The position numbers and the translations under genes were made by a program. A stretch of DNA of 52,150 nt from Marivirga lumbricoides. Its GTDB lineage: Bacteria; Bacteroidota; Bacteroidia; Cytophagales; Cyclobacteriaceae. The notes under the pieces were generated by a model. The model was given only the letters and a program-made list of their open reading frames with translations, was not told the DNA's origin and ran no database searches. Position 1 is the stretch's first letter; each line of letters begins with the position of its first letter. Positions 36,811 through 46,786 of this stretch are shown in pieces. The stretch spans positions 168,730-220,879 of the forward strand of contig NZ_BMEC01000014.1 in NCBI RefSeq assembly GCF_014636295.1, written 5' to 3'.

Positions 36811-39800
36811 TCACCAAGCTTCCGGAGTATTATTTATTTTAATTTCTTCATACACTTTTTCAAATCTCTCGAATTCCTCATCAGTCAATAACAAGCGCAA
36901 CTCTTCCAATGATTCAGAAGCATAGCTGCCTAAATTCATTCTCAGCGCCTGCAAAGTATATTCCTTCAAAATCAAAGTATTATTTACATTCAATCGGGCA
37001 GCTTCTACTAAAAAATTATACGCTTTTTCCTGCTCCCCTTTACTTCTGAAATACTCAGATGCAATAATAACACCATTTTCAAAAAATACGTTTTCGTCTC
37101 CGAGGCGCCACATCAACTTATCCGCTGCTAAGGAATCATTGTTCAATTTGGCTAAATATGCCTCAAACAACAGCTTATAATTTTTAGGATACACTGCTAA
37201 ATCCCCGTGCTTTACCTGATCAGTTTCAGCTTTTCTGTCCGACATTACTACTAACAACGCTGTTAGGTTATTTTTCAATTCAATAAGCCCTTTCTCCGTT
37301 TCAGCAATTTGAATGGAATTTAGGATGTCCCAGGCTTTACTTAGCTCCTTATTATCTATCTTTTCCTCTACCCTATTCAACTGATACAGTTTTAAAAATG
37401 GTGACCTTTCCAGTTCAGAAATAAGAGAATCTTTTTCAACTTCTTGTAATGATTTATTTGTACTCAACCACAAATAAAGAAAGCTTTCAGGAAGCTGAGC
37501 AGTGTTGCCTTGCAAAAACTGAAAGAGAGGATCTTGTTCCAGCATTGCTGCATCCACCACATTTCCCTCAAATTGATTTTGATAATATTTGGCCGCTTCA
37601 TACAATCTCCCTGCTCTTATTAAATTGATCACTCGTAAAGTAGAGGCTCCTGAAACCTTCAGACGTTCGGCTTCCTGAAACTTTTCTTCTGCTAATTCAT
37701 ATGCGCCTTGTTCATAAAGCCACAAACCATGTGTGAAATAGTAAAATCCGGCATCAGATATCTCCGAATTTTCCAACTCATAAATTTTTGAAAAAGCTTC
37801 TTTTTGATTTCCTGCATAATTTTGCCTTACAGCTGCTGCATAATTAATAGATTTATAGAAATCTTCATTCTCACTTCTTTTAGCTAACCACAAGATCGTA
37901 TCTTCCTCAAAAGGCTTGTGGGTTAAAGATTTATTCAGTGTATAATTAAACAGCATTGAAAAATCATTGTAACCCAGGTTAGGTGAGATTGTGGTTGGAT
38001 CAAGTCTGAAATGATCTAGTGATACTCTTTTCTGATTGGCCAGAGCAATGTAATTAGCCTGATAAGGCACTGATTTCTCTCCTAAATCAATGTCTGATGA
38101 CACTTCTTCGTTTACCTTATTTTTTGCCAAAAGAGCCAGCTTATTTGCATCAGCGATTTCCTGATCTAATTGACCGCCAGCTGCTCTGGAGGCTGCATCG
38201 AAATAAATATAAGAAGAGTCTGTTTGGTTCAGTTGCTCATAAATAAGGCCAGTAGTGTTTAACACATAAACATTATCAGGAAAGTCTTTTTGCGCATCAT
38301 TCATCGTGAAAAGTGCTTCAAAATAAAGGCCTGCATTTAGCTGTGCCTGAGCTCTGTTAACATATGCCTGTACAGTTGGCTTTTTCCAACCTGCCTGCTT
38401 AAAGTAAGAAGATGCTTCTGCCCATTTTTTTTCTTCATACTCCATCTGACCAATGGCAAAATTCGATTTATGATTGGTAAAAGCATATTGTCTTGCTATT
38501 TTATATGTTGTTTTAGCTGCATCTCGGTTTCCACTATGCGCATAATAATCAGCCAGGCTATTGTAATAACCTGATACGGCCTGATAATAAGGTAAGTAGG
38601 AAGACTGCAATATTAAGATTATTACTATCGCAAATCCGACAAGCCTCACTAAATAGTAAGGAATATTTACGGGCTTAAAAACCACAGGATAGATGCCTAC
38701 ACCCTCTTTAAGTAAACCCACAAAATTGTAGATAACATAAATCAAGAAGAATGAACCAAAGCCCAGATGTGAAAAAATAATAATATCTTCAAAAGTTTCA
38801 ACCAAGGGATCATTGCCATTTGCGAAAATCCATGCTATTGTGCTGAAAGTGATAACTCCTAAGAGAAGGTAAAGGTACCCTCCTAAAGGACGGAAAGGCA
38901 GCTGCTTAGCAAATAATTCACTTCTCTTCCGAAAGCCCCAGATTCCTAATACAGCGGAAATAGCCAGCAAAACAAATTCATCAAGGTAAACGATGTCCCA
39001 TTGGACTATAAGTTTGTTTCTGGCAAAAGTGAGACTCACGTACACTAAATAAAGCAAACTTAAGATTACAAAATGCCATAGATTTGAACTTCCATCCTGA
39101 TTTCTTTTACCTGCCAACACATACAAAATATGCAAGATTATTTCGTAGGATACATTAAATATAAAAATAAAAGATAGAAGCACGGGAACTATAATGCTAT
39201 GGTGCGTCAGAAAAATGACAGGGTCTGCAACAGGAGATTTCCAGTAAACCAGTACCAGTAAAATGGAAAGTACGAAACCAAAGGAAAACCACCTAAAAAG
39301 TAAAGAAACTCCAGTTTTAAAAGCATGAAACACATAACCTATTATAAGAAGCAAACCTATTATGAGAAAGGTAAACAACTGACTATCAACTCCAAATAAT
39401 TTCAAATATTGCAGTTTCATTGTAATTACCCATACCACAAAAACAGATTGAAAAATAATAAACCATAATCTGCTGAAGTATGTAGAAGCAGCTAACAATA
39501 AAGAAAAACTAAGAAATATTATTGTCAGAAAAATGTAGGAGATGTTATCATTAAAGCCTGAGCTAAGCGACAGAAATCCTTGAAAAATTATATAGTTCCT
39601 GGTTGGAACATCGAGCTCAAAAACAAAATCATAAATATTATGAATTGAAAGATCAATACTTTGAGTTTTCCTTACCTCTTCTAAAGGATAAGCTAAATCA
39701 GCACTGCTAAATTGAGAATAGAAACTACACAACAAAGACAAAATAAATACGCAGAGCAGTAAAAAATACGCACTTCTGTAATTCTTATGCCACTGTTTCC

Positions 39801-39819
39801 AAAAATTTATGTGAGACAT
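36811..39819 (-). CDS. large polytopic membrane protein with periplasmic TPR region
   Basis: A 1002-residue protein I do not recognise as a named family. The first 430 residues contain about ten to twelve membrane helices: the first at 17-35, others through about 420 (LVRLVGFAIVIILILQSSYLP). The remaining 570 residues are soluble and helical, with tetratricopeptide-like pairs such as YYNSLADYYAHSGNRDAAKTTY, GLYFEALFTMNDAQKDFP and GAYELAEEKFQEAERLK. The soluble half is likely periplasmic, as it follows the last helix, but topology is not certain. An even number of helices would put it inside the cell. Downstream is the orphan ABC ATPase; upstream, 49 nt away, gatC. A scaffold role is a guess. 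Confidence 0.7.
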   Translation of the reverse strand: MSHINFWKQWHKNYRSAYFLLLCVFILSLLCSFYSQFSSADLAYPLEEVRKTQSIDLSIHNIYDFVFELDVPTRNYIIFQGFLSLSSGFNDNISYIFLTIIFLSFSLLLAASTYFSRLWFIIFQSVFVVWVITMKLQYLKLFGVDSQLFTFLIIGLLLIIGYVFHAFKTGVSLLFRWFSFGFVLSILLVLVYWKSPVADPVIFLTHHSIIVPVLLSFIFIFNVSYEIILHILYVLAGKRNQDGSSNLWHFVILSLLYLVYVSLTFARNKLIVQWDIVYLDEFVLLAISAVLGIWGFRKRSELFAKQLPFRPLGGYLYLLLGVITFSTIAWIFANGNDPLVETFEDIIIFSHLGFGSFFLIYVIYNFVGLLKEGVGIYPVVFKPVNIPYYLVRLVGFAIVIILILQSSYLPYYQAVSGYYNSLADYYAHSGNRDAAKTTYKIARQYAFTNHKSNFAIGQMEYEEKKWAEASSYFKQAGWKKPTVQAYVNRAQAQLNAGLYFEALFTMNDAQKDFPDNVYVLNTTGLIYEQLNQTDSSYIYFDAASRAAGGQLDQEIADANKLALLAKNKVNEEVSSDIDLGEKSVPYQANYIALANQKRVSLDHFRLDPTTISPNLGYNDFSMLFNYTLNKSLTHKPFEEDTILWLAKRSENEDFYKSINYAAAVRQNYAGNQKEAFSKIYELENSEISDAGFYYFTHGLWLYEQGAYELAEEKFQEAERLKVSGASTLRVINLIRAGRLYEAAKYYQNQFEGNVVDAAMLEQDPLFQFLQGNTAQLPESFLYLWLSTNKSLQEVEKDSLISELERSPFLKLYQLNRVEEKIDNKELSKAWDILNSIQIAETEKGLIELKNNLTALLVVMSDRKAETDQVKHGDLAVYPKNYKLLFEAYLAKLNNDSLAADKLMWRLGDENVFFENGVIIASEYFRSKGEQEKAYNFLVEAARLNVNNTLILKEYTLQALRMNLGSYASESLEELRLLLTDEEFERFEKVYEEIKINNTPEAW

Positions 39820-39868
39820 TCAGAGTCTATTTAAAGGTTTTCCTTTTAATTAAGAAGTTTGAAACCAT

Positions 39869-40156
39869 TCATTCTATTACCTTAGGAACTCTGAAATAAT
39901 CAGAATCCTTTTTAGGAGCGTTTTTAAGGCCTCTTTCATGGCTAAGGTGTTCACCTTGCTTATCTTCTCTCAGCTGATTAATCTCGAAAGACATACTTTG
40001 GAGCGGCTCTACATTTTCAGTATTAACTTCCTGTAGCTTTTCTACAAACTGAAGGATATTATTCATGTCCTTCAACATCTTCTCTTCTGATTTGGCATCA
40101 AACTCTAAGCGAGCGAGATGTGCTATTTTTTCTAGTGTTTCCTTATTAATACTCAT
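39869..40156 (-). CDS. gatC: Asp/Glu-tRNA amidotransferase subunit GatC
   Basis: The 95-residue subunit that stabilises GatA in the amidotransferase making Gln-tRNA(Gln) and Asn-tRNA(Asn) from misacylated tRNAs. The family opening is visible: LEKIAHLARLEFDAKSEEKMLKDMNNIL (quoted as residues 9-36), then FVEKLQEVNTENVEP and a C-terminal LREDK and PKKDSDYFRVPKVIE. Its ATG overlaps the plsC stop by 4 nt, so the two are translationally coupled. gatA and gatB are not nearby, as is common in Bacteroidota. Confidence 0.94.
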   Translation of the reverse strand: MSINKETLEKIAHLARLEFDAKSEEKMLKDMNNILQFVEKLQEVNTENVEPLQSMSFEINQLREDKQGEHLSHERGLKNAPKKDSDYFRVPKVIE

Positions 40157-40890
40157 TCTTTCGGATAGTATTTATGGATTTCCTCATCGATAATGGAAAA
40201 AACCCTTTCCTTTAACGCTGGTACATCTTGCATATTGAGTCCTTCTGTTGATATAGGGTCATGAAAAATCATCCTCATCTTTTTGCGCTTTATCAACGGA
40301 CTTTTAACATCTGGTAAAATTATCCAATTATCTGGAAGAGTCACAGGTACTAATGGAATTTGTTTTTCAATAGCTGCCCTAAATGCTCCATCTTTAAAAT
40401 GAACCATTCGTGGCATATCCTTACTATAAATACCTCCTTCCGGATACATCACAAGACTTCTCTTATTTCCCATTTTTTCAATTGCCGTCTGGAGTGCCTG
40501 ATACCGATTTCTAATATTCTCCCTATCTACTGTAACATGAAGCTTTCTAAACATAAGTCCAAACAAAGGAATTTTAGCAAGAGATTTTTTACCTACATAC
40601 AAAACCGGGTTTGGTGCAAAACCAAAGCTTAGTATATCCAGCAATGAAAAATGGTTTGAACAATAAACATATTGTTCGCTTCGCTTAATTTTTTCCCTCC
40701 CAGTAATTTCGGTTGGAATTGCCACTAACATTAAAGCAGATTTTGCCCAAATTCTATTAAAGTAATAACTCAAATGATGCCATTTCTTTAAAGGAATAAG
40801 AAGAAGATAAAAAGGAAATAGAAAAAGAAAAATACCTACAAAAACCAAGGCACACCAAATTGTATAAAGAAGCTGGAATAGTTTATTCAT
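40153..40890 (-). CDS. plsC: 1-acyl-sn-glycerol-3-phosphate acyltransferase
   Basis: This enzyme acylates lysophosphatidic acid to phosphatidic acid at the inner membrane. From ATG 40890 it has 245 residues; an in-frame start at 40923 would add 11 residues and is less likely, since a TAnnTTTG box at 40902-40909 would then lie inside the gene. One or two N-terminal hydrophobic segments (about 5-40) anchor it. Catalytic motif HX4D reads NHFSLLD (about residue 80), and the glycerophosphate motif YPEGGIYS lies near 150. It overlaps gatC by 4 nt. Confidence 0.92.
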   Translation of the reverse strand: MNKLFQLLYTIWCALVFVGIFLFLFPFYLLLIPLKKWHHLSYYFNRIWAKSALMLVAIPTEITGREKIKRSEQYVYCSNHFSLLDILSFGFAPNPVLYVGKKSLAKIPLFGLMFRKLHVTVDRENIRNRYQALQTAIEKMGNKRSLVMYPEGGIYSKDMPRMVHFKDGAFRAAIEKQIPLVPVTLPDNWIILPDVKSPLIKRKKMRMIFHDPISTEGLNMQDVPALKERVFSIIDEEIHKYYPKE

Positions 40891-40901
40891 AATTACAGCT
40901 T

Positions 40902-40909
40902 CAAAAATA
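40902..40909 (-). promoter_or_regulatory. putative -7 box of plsC-gatC
   Basis: The reverse strand reads TATTTTTG, a TAnnTTTG match 11 nt before the plsC ATG, so the transcript would have a very short leader. It supports the shorter start. Confidence 0.4.
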
Positions 40910-41020
40910 GTAATTGGAAGCAAACTAAAAAATGAAGCTCTACTTTAACCTTATATATTTGTGTTTTATAGAACTCCTTCATTTTTTTTTTTTAATATGG
41001 TAATAATTGAAAATGAGCAC

Positions 41021-42373
41021 TTAGGGTGAAAACTCAACTGACAATTTGGCAGCACGGTTTTTAAAGCGTACAAATAAGATAACTGCAGTAATACTTAATC
41101 CGATTAAAAGCCCATACCATACTCCTTCCTCACCAAACTCCAGATTAAAAGCCAGAAAATATCCTGCTGGCAAACCTATTGCCCAATAAGCAAGAAAGGT
41201 AACAAGTGTGGGTAATTTAACATCTCCCATTCCTCGCAAAGCCCCTAAACCAACCACCTGAATTCCATCTGAGAGTTGAAACAAAGCAGCAATAATTAAT
41301 AATGTACCAGCAATTCCAATTACCTCTTGGTCAGAGGTATACAAGGAAGGTAAAAATTCATTCAATAGCATAAATATAACACCTGTAAAAGCCATGAATA
41401 GTATAGCCATGAAAAAACAAGTGTAGCCTGCAATTTTCATAGTATGAATATCTCGCTGACCCAGTTGATTTCCAACCCTAACTGTTGCTGCTGCAGAAAT
41501 TCCTGTTGCCATCATATAACTAATAGATGCTAAATTTATGGCAACCTGATGAGCAGCAAGCGGAATGGCTCCCATCCAGCCTATCATCACTGCAGCCGTA
41601 GCAAATGCACCTACTTCAAATATGTATTGAAAACCAGTAGGTATTCCCAAATTAAGAAGTTTCTTGAAGGATGTTGCATTCCAGACAGTGACTTTAAAAT
41701 ACTGCCAATAAATTTTGAACCTCCTATATTTTTGAACAAACATAACCATAACAACTGCCATTATTATCCTGGAAATGAGAGTAGCCCAGCCAGCACCTTC
41801 CAGCCCCATTGGTTCAAAACCTAATTTACCAAAGATCAAAACATAGTTTAAACCCACATTAACAACATTTGCACTAATTGTAATATACATTGCTTGTTTT
41901 GTCATTGACAAGCCTTCGGCAAATTGCTTAGCTGTTTGAAAAATCATGAAAGGAACCATGGAAAATCCAATTATAGCAAGGTAAGGCTTAGCCAGCTTAA
42001 CCACTTCCGTAGGCTGATCCAGTAAATCCAGGATATAGCCCCCAAATAGCAACAATACAAATAATAATGAACCACAAACTAAATTGATTACAAAACTGTG
42101 TTTCAGGAATCGCATGCCCGCTCGCTGATTATTTTCCCCGTCAGATTGGGCTATAAGTGGAGTCAATCCAAAAGAGACGCCTATTCCAAACATCATCATT
42201 ACACTGAATACAGCATTAGCCACTGAAGCTGCTGCCAGCTCATTAGTACCTACTCTACCTACCATCATAGAATCCGCTGTACCTACCAGTACATGCCCGA
42301 GCTGGCTAAGCACAACCGGATATGCGAGTAAATAATTACGTTTAAAATGTTCCTTAAAATCAGTTGAAAGCAT
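41021..42373 (-). CDS. norM: MATE-family multidrug/cation efflux transporter
   Basis: A 450-residue inner-membrane transporter with twelve helices in two halves. Typical stretches are LAYPVVLSQLGHVLVGTADSMMVGRVGTNELAAASVANAV (residues about 17-56), GISFGLTPLIAQ, and the second-half SAAATVRVGNQLG, plus QVVGLGALRGMGD. These match the NorM branch, which exports cationic compounds in exchange for Na+ or H+. I start at ATG 42373; the upstream candidate at 42379 is TTG. A TAnnTTTG box at 42392-42399 (minus) precedes it. The substrate is not predictable. Confidence 0.93.
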   Translation of the reverse strand: MLSTDFKEHFKRNYLLAYPVVLSQLGHVLVGTADSMMVGRVGTNELAAASVANAVFSVMMMFGIGVSFGLTPLIAQSDGENNQRAGMRFLKHSFVINLVCGSLLFVLLLFGGYILDLLDQPTEVVKLAKPYLAIIGFSMVPFMIFQTAKQFAEGLSMTKQAMYITISANVVNVGLNYVLIFGKLGFEPMGLEGAGWATLISRIIMAVVMVMFVQKYRRFKIYWQYFKVTVWNATSFKKLLNLGIPTGFQYIFEVGAFATAAVMIGWMGAIPLAAHQVAINLASISYMMATGISAAATVRVGNQLGQRDIHTMKIAGYTCFFMAILFMAFTGVIFMLLNEFLPSLYTSDQEVIGIAGTLLIIAALFQLSDGIQVVGLGALRGMGDVKLPTLVTFLAYWAIGLPAGYFLAFNLEFGEEGVWYGLLIGLSITAVILFVRFKNRAAKLSVEFSP

Positions 42374-42391
42374 GCCCAAAATTTAAAGGGG

Positions 42392-42399
42392 CAAAATTA
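42392..42399 (-). promoter_or_regulatory. putative -7 box of the MATE gene
   Basis: The reverse strand reads TAATTTTG, an exact TAnnTTTG match 18 nt before the ATG. Confidence 0.45.
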
Positions 42400-42559
42400 A
42401 CTTTATAAATCTACAATAACAGGAATAAGTGCTTTAGTTTTTTGGACAAAAAAAGTTCAACTTAAAATTAAATCGGTAGAAAAAATTGACCAACAAAATA
42501 AAAATTCCATAAATAAACATTATCTTTATTTGAGATTAATTTGTATTAAAATAATTACA

Positions 42560-45500
42560 ATGGACGTTAGGAGCTACTTTTCGAGAGTTTTCACTTTTAC
42601 ATTATGTATATTTTGCTTAAATGCTACTCAAATATTTAGTCAGAATGTTAAAAAATATAATAAATATATTGAAAAGGCTGAAAAAAAGTTTGACAAGAAT
42701 AAGTTTGAAAAAGCAATCAAGTTTGCTCACAAACTGGAAGAAAAAAGCAGGGAAAAATTAGGGGAAGGTAATCAGTTTATTGCAGTAGCTAAATTGAAAG
42801 AGGCTAAATATAATTGGGCTCTAGGTAAATTCGACAACTTCTATGCTTTAATAAATGAATCTGTTTCTATAAGTGAGAAAAGTAACGGTGCCACTTCCCT
42901 AAGCCATGCAATTAATTTGCAAAATGCAGCTGAAAACATGATGCACTATGGCAACTATGCAAAGGCAAATAATTACCTCACAGCTTCGCTTGAAATATTT
43001 ACTGATTCGGAAGAGGCTGATAATGCATACATCAATAACCTGATGCTTTTAAAGGCGGAAATTTTGACAGCACTGGGAAATTACAATGAAGCACTTCAAA
43101 TACTTAATAGCCTCGAAGGTTTCTATCTCCAAAGAGCACTCATCAATAAAGGTAAAAAATTAAGCAGCGATGAAAAGCAATCGAGAAATGAAGATGTTGC
43201 TCGATTGATCACTTTGCGTAGTAACGTGCTTCGCCACAAAGGTGAATTTTTAAGATCTGATTCTGGCTTTGTATATGGTGAAAACTGGATTAAAGACAAA
43301 CTTGGTAAAAAAAGCGCGGCTTTCACCAATCATTTATTCTATTTTGCTCAAATGCTGGAGGAGAATGGCACTAACGAACTTCCTGCCTCTTATTTTAAAG
43401 ATGCTTATATCTATTCTATTTCTGCCTTGGGAGAAACCCATCCTTATACATTAAGAAACCTGGAAAACTTAGCTATTAATTCAATAAAAGAAACAGATGC
43501 TAATAAAACCTCGGCATACTATAAAACGCTGGAAAAAACAATTAAAAAGAACTTCTCTAAAAATAGTACTCACTTCACAAGGCTTGCTACCATTTCTTTC
43601 GAAGCTGATTTAAGAAAAGGTAAGCCGGAAAAAATAGAAAATTCACTCATGAAGTTAATGAGTGATACTAAACTTTTACCAAAAGACCATCCTGTAAACA
43701 TCCAGCTATACGATATCTTGGTGAGGGCTGCAGGTGCTAAGAATCAGTATGCGAATATAGAAAACTACTTAAAAGAGATAATTAATATAAAAGCGCAGCT
43801 ATACGGTGATTCAAGTATTGAGACAGGCCTTAGCAGATTAGACTTAGCACATTATTGGGTTGATTATACAGATAAGTTTGATCAGGCAGAACAAATATAT
43901 GAAACAGTTTTTTTTGGCAAAATTGACCGGGAAATCACTAAAGGACATGTAAAGTATGTTAACTTATTGAATCATTTAGCTACTTCTTATCAGTATAATG
44001 ATGAATATTCCAAAGCCTCTAAACTACTTGATGAAGCACTGTTACTCACCCGAACTAAATATGACAACAAGGATATTGATTTTGGGAAAGAACTCACCCT
44101 CATTGCTGATTTACAAATAAAAATTGGAGAGTATGAAAAGGCCGATGAAAATTTGAAAGAAGCTTTATCAATCCTTGAAAATTTCGACAATGACTTAAAT
44201 GTTATTTATTATATAAAAGCATTGGAAGCTAATGCAAAATTACTTTCAATAAAAGGCTTTTTTGATGAAGCGGAAAATGCTTTGGAGCTCTCTCAAAAGC
44301 TATTTAAAAGCGCCATCCCTAATTCCGAATATAATCCTGAAACTGCCAAGCAGGAATTAGCTACTGTTTATCTAAAAATAGGAAATTACAGAGAAGCAGA
44401 GGAAATTCTGACAAAAACTTTAAAACAAAGCAGCAGGCAATACGGGGAAAAAAGTCAAAAGTTAATTAGCCCCCTGGTAGATTTTGGAAAGCTATCCCTC
44501 ATTAATGGGGATTACCCTAAAGCCGAAGAATATGCATTAAAAGCTTTAGCGATTTCGGAAGCTACTTTTAGTAAATACTCCACTAAAAATACTGCTGCAA
44601 CCCTTCTTCTGGCTGAACTGAATACTGCTTTAGGGGATTATAATAAAGCAGAGGAGTTTTACACGCAAGCCATCACCATTCTTGAAAATCAATTTGGAAG
44701 ATCGCATGTAGACGTTGCTTCAGCTATTTCAAGTTTGGCTTTGGTAAAGTTTTATAATAATTCTGCCTCTGCAGCCAAAATTGAAGAAATGCTATTTGAA
44801 GCAAAAGATATTATAGGCAAGCGTTTCACTACTAAAAGCCCTTTATACGCTGATTTACTCAAGAATATGGCTACTTTCTTTATTTCTCAAGATAAATTAG
44901 AGGATGCTTTCAGCTTTTTAGAGCAATCAGAAAATATTTGGAAAGATAAAGCAGGAAGAAGAAATAATATTAAAGCTGCGGACATACATATACTAAGAGG
45001 CGATATCTTCTATAAACAAAAGAAGTATGGGGATGCTGAAAAACAGTATAAAACCAGTCAAAAATTGAATGAGAAGTTTTTTAATAATAAGCATCCGGAA
45101 TATGTAAAAGCTACCTCACGACTGAGCAAAGTTTATTACATGGATGGTAATAAACGCAAAGCCAAAGCTACTATTGAGGAAGTAATTAAAAATTACGACA
45201 CTTTTATAGAAGAATACTTCCCTGCTTTGAGCGAAAGAGAAAAAACAAAGTATTGGAATACCATTAAAGATGATTATGATTTTTACAATACAATGGCTTT
45301 AACGCTTCATGAAAGCTATCCTGAAATGATTGAACAGGTGTACAATCATGCACTCAAAACAAAAGGCTTACTTTTAAGTAACTCCATTAAAATGAGGCAA
45401 AGGATTCTTAATACAACTGACAGTGTATTAAGAGAAAGATATTTCGAATGGATAGATAAGAAAGAACAATTAGTAAAAGCAATATCAATGAGTGAAGGCC

Positions 45501-46786
45501 AGCTTCAGGAAGCAGGAATTAGCCTTTCTAACCTGGCCAAAGATGTAGAAAGCATTGAAAAAGAACTAAGCAAAAAATCGCAGGTCTTCAGTCAGAGTTT
45601 CGAGAAGCAGACCTATACATGGAACCAGGTAAAAAGTACTTTGCAACCTAATGAGGCAGCTATAGAAATGGTTCGGTTCAGACATTTCAATCACTTTCTC
45701 ACTGATTCGGTTGTTTACATGGTACTAATCCTCAGAAATGATAAAAAAAGCACGCCTTCTTTTGTTGTATTGGAAAATGGTAAAGATCTGGAATCCAAGT
45801 ATTTTAACTACTATAGAAATAGCATTAAGTATAAAATAAAAGACCAATATTCGTACCGAAATTACTGGGAGCCAATTGAAAAAGTAATTGGAAGAAATAC
45901 CACAGTTTACTTTTCTCCTGATGGTGTTTATAATCAAATTAATCTTGAAACTATTCCTATAGAAGATAACAAATACCTGATTGATCAATCTAATATTATA
46001 CTAGTTAGCAACACTAAAGATCTGTTCATCAATAAAGTGAGTACAAAGCAATATCAGGAAGAAAAAACAGCACTGCTCTTTGGTGATCCTAAATTTTATT
46101 TAGCCTCCAAATCCGACTATAAAGATGAATTCAGATCAGGAACTACCCAAATAAACGATCTTCCAGGTACTAAAAAAGAAATACTGGCATTAACAAAACT
46201 ATTAAAAGACAATGGTTGGACCACAAACGATTACCTCGATTTAAACGCCTCGGAAGTTACGATAAAGGATATTAACAGCCCTAAAGTTTTTCACATTGCT
46301 ACTCACGGCTTCTTTGATGAAAGCGAAGCCCCGGAAATGGAGGAATACAAGCAGGATTTAAGCAAAAATCCATTACTAAAATCTGGTTTAATGCTAAAAG
46401 GGGCGGGTGATTTGTTAGTAAAAACTAAGTATAATTTCAATATAGAGCCTGGAATACTTACTGCCTATGAAGCCATGAATCTAAATCTTGATAAAACTGA
46501 TCTGGTAGTTCTATCAGCTTGCGAAACAGGTGTGGGTGAAATCCATGAAGGAGAAGGTGTATATGGTTTGCAAAGATCTTTTCTGGTAGCAGGAGCAAAA
46601 ACTTTAATTATGAGCCTTTTCAAAGTCTCAGATGAGGCCACAGAAAAGTTAATGGTATTATTTTACACCAAATGGCTTGAAACAGGCAATAAAAGGCAAG
46701 CATTTATTGATGCTAAGAAAGAAATCAGAAACGAATATAAAGACCCTATTTACTGGGGAGCTTTCGTAATGATGGGGTTGGATTAA
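42560..46786 (+). CDS. TPR-CHAT protein with signal peptide
   Basis: A 1408-residue protein from ATG 42560 (an earlier in-frame start at 42530 would put ten extra residues before the signal peptide). Residues about 5-28 are a signal peptide ending IFSQ, so it is exported. More than fifteen tetratricopeptide repeats (about 30-930; e.g. GNYREAEEILTKTLKQSS, GDYPKAEEYALKALAI) lead into a C-terminal CHAT domain (about 1090-1408). This caspase-like domain keeps its candidate dyad: His in VFHIATHGFFDES and Cys in VVLSACETGVGE, with the GEGVYGLQRSFLVAGA helix after it. CHAT proteases need a binding partner. Its stop overlaps that of the convergent 46783 gene by 4 nt. No defence genes surround it. Confidence 0.9.
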   Translation: MDVRSYFSRVFTFTLCIFCLNATQIFSQNVKKYNKYIEKAEKKFDKNKFEKAIKFAHKLEEKSREKLGEGNQFIAVAKLKEAKYNWALGKFDNFYALINESVSISEKSNGATSLSHAINLQNAAENMMHYGNYAKANNYLTASLEIFTDSEEADNAYINNLMLLKAEILTALGNYNEALQILNSLEGFYLQRALINKGKKLSSDEKQSRNEDVARLITLRSNVLRHKGEFLRSDSGFVYGENWIKDKLGKKSAAFTNHLFYFAQMLEENGTNELPASYFKDAYIYSISALGETHPYTLRNLENLAINSIKETDANKTSAYYKTLEKTIKKNFSKNSTHFTRLATISFEADLRKGKPEKIENSLMKLMSDTKLLPKDHPVNIQLYDILVRAAGAKNQYANIENYLKEIINIKAQLYGDSSIETGLSRLDLAHYWVDYTDKFDQAEQIYETVFFGKIDREITKGHVKYVNLLNHLATSYQYNDEYSKASKLLDEALLLTRTKYDNKDIDFGKELTLIADLQIKIGEYEKADENLKEALSILENFDNDLNVIYYIKALEANAKLLSIKGFFDEAENALELSQKLFKSAIPNSEYNPETAKQELATVYLKIGNYREAEEILTKTLKQSSRQYGEKSQKLISPLVDFGKLSLINGDYPKAEEYALKALAISEATFSKYSTKNTAATLLLAELNTALGDYNKAEEFYTQAITILENQFGRSHVDVASAISSLALVKFYNNSASAAKIEEMLFEAKDIIGKRFTTKSPLYADLLKNMATFFISQDKLEDAFSFLEQSENIWKDKAGRRNNIKAADIHILRGDIFYKQKKYGDAEKQYKTSQKLNEKFFNNKHPEYVKATSRLSKVYYMDGNKRKAKATIEEVIKNYDTFIEEYFPALSEREKTKYWNTIKDDYDFYNTMALTLHESYPEMIEQVYNHALKTKGLLLSNSIKMRQRILNTTDSVLRERYFEWIDKKEQLVKAISMSEGQLQEAGISLSNLAKDVESIEKELSKKSQVFSQSFEKQTYTWNQVKSTLQPNEAAIEMVRFRHFNHFLTDSVVYMVLILRNDKKSTPSFVVLENGKDLESKYFNYYRNSIKYKIKDQYSYRNYWEPIEKVIGRNTTVYFSPDGVYNQINLETIPIEDNKYLIDQSNIILVSNTKDLFINKVSTKQYQEEKTALLFGDPKFYLASKSDYKDEFRSGTTQINDLPGTKKEILALTKLLKDNGWTTNDYLDLNASEVTIKDINSPKVFHIATHGFFDESEAPEMEEYKQDLSKNPLLKSGLMLKGAGDLLVKTKYNFNIEPGILTAYEAMNLNLDKTDLVVLSACETGVGEIHEGEGVYGLQRSFLVAGAKTLIMSLFKVSDEATEKLMVLFYTKWLETGNKRQAFIDAKKEIRNEYKDPIYWGAFVMMGLD

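Noticed and set aside
42560-46786. TPR-CHAT gene as part of a CRISPR type III-E or gasdermin-like defence system
   Set aside because: No Cas gene, gasdermin or CRISPR repeats are in the window, and the protein has a signal peptide.
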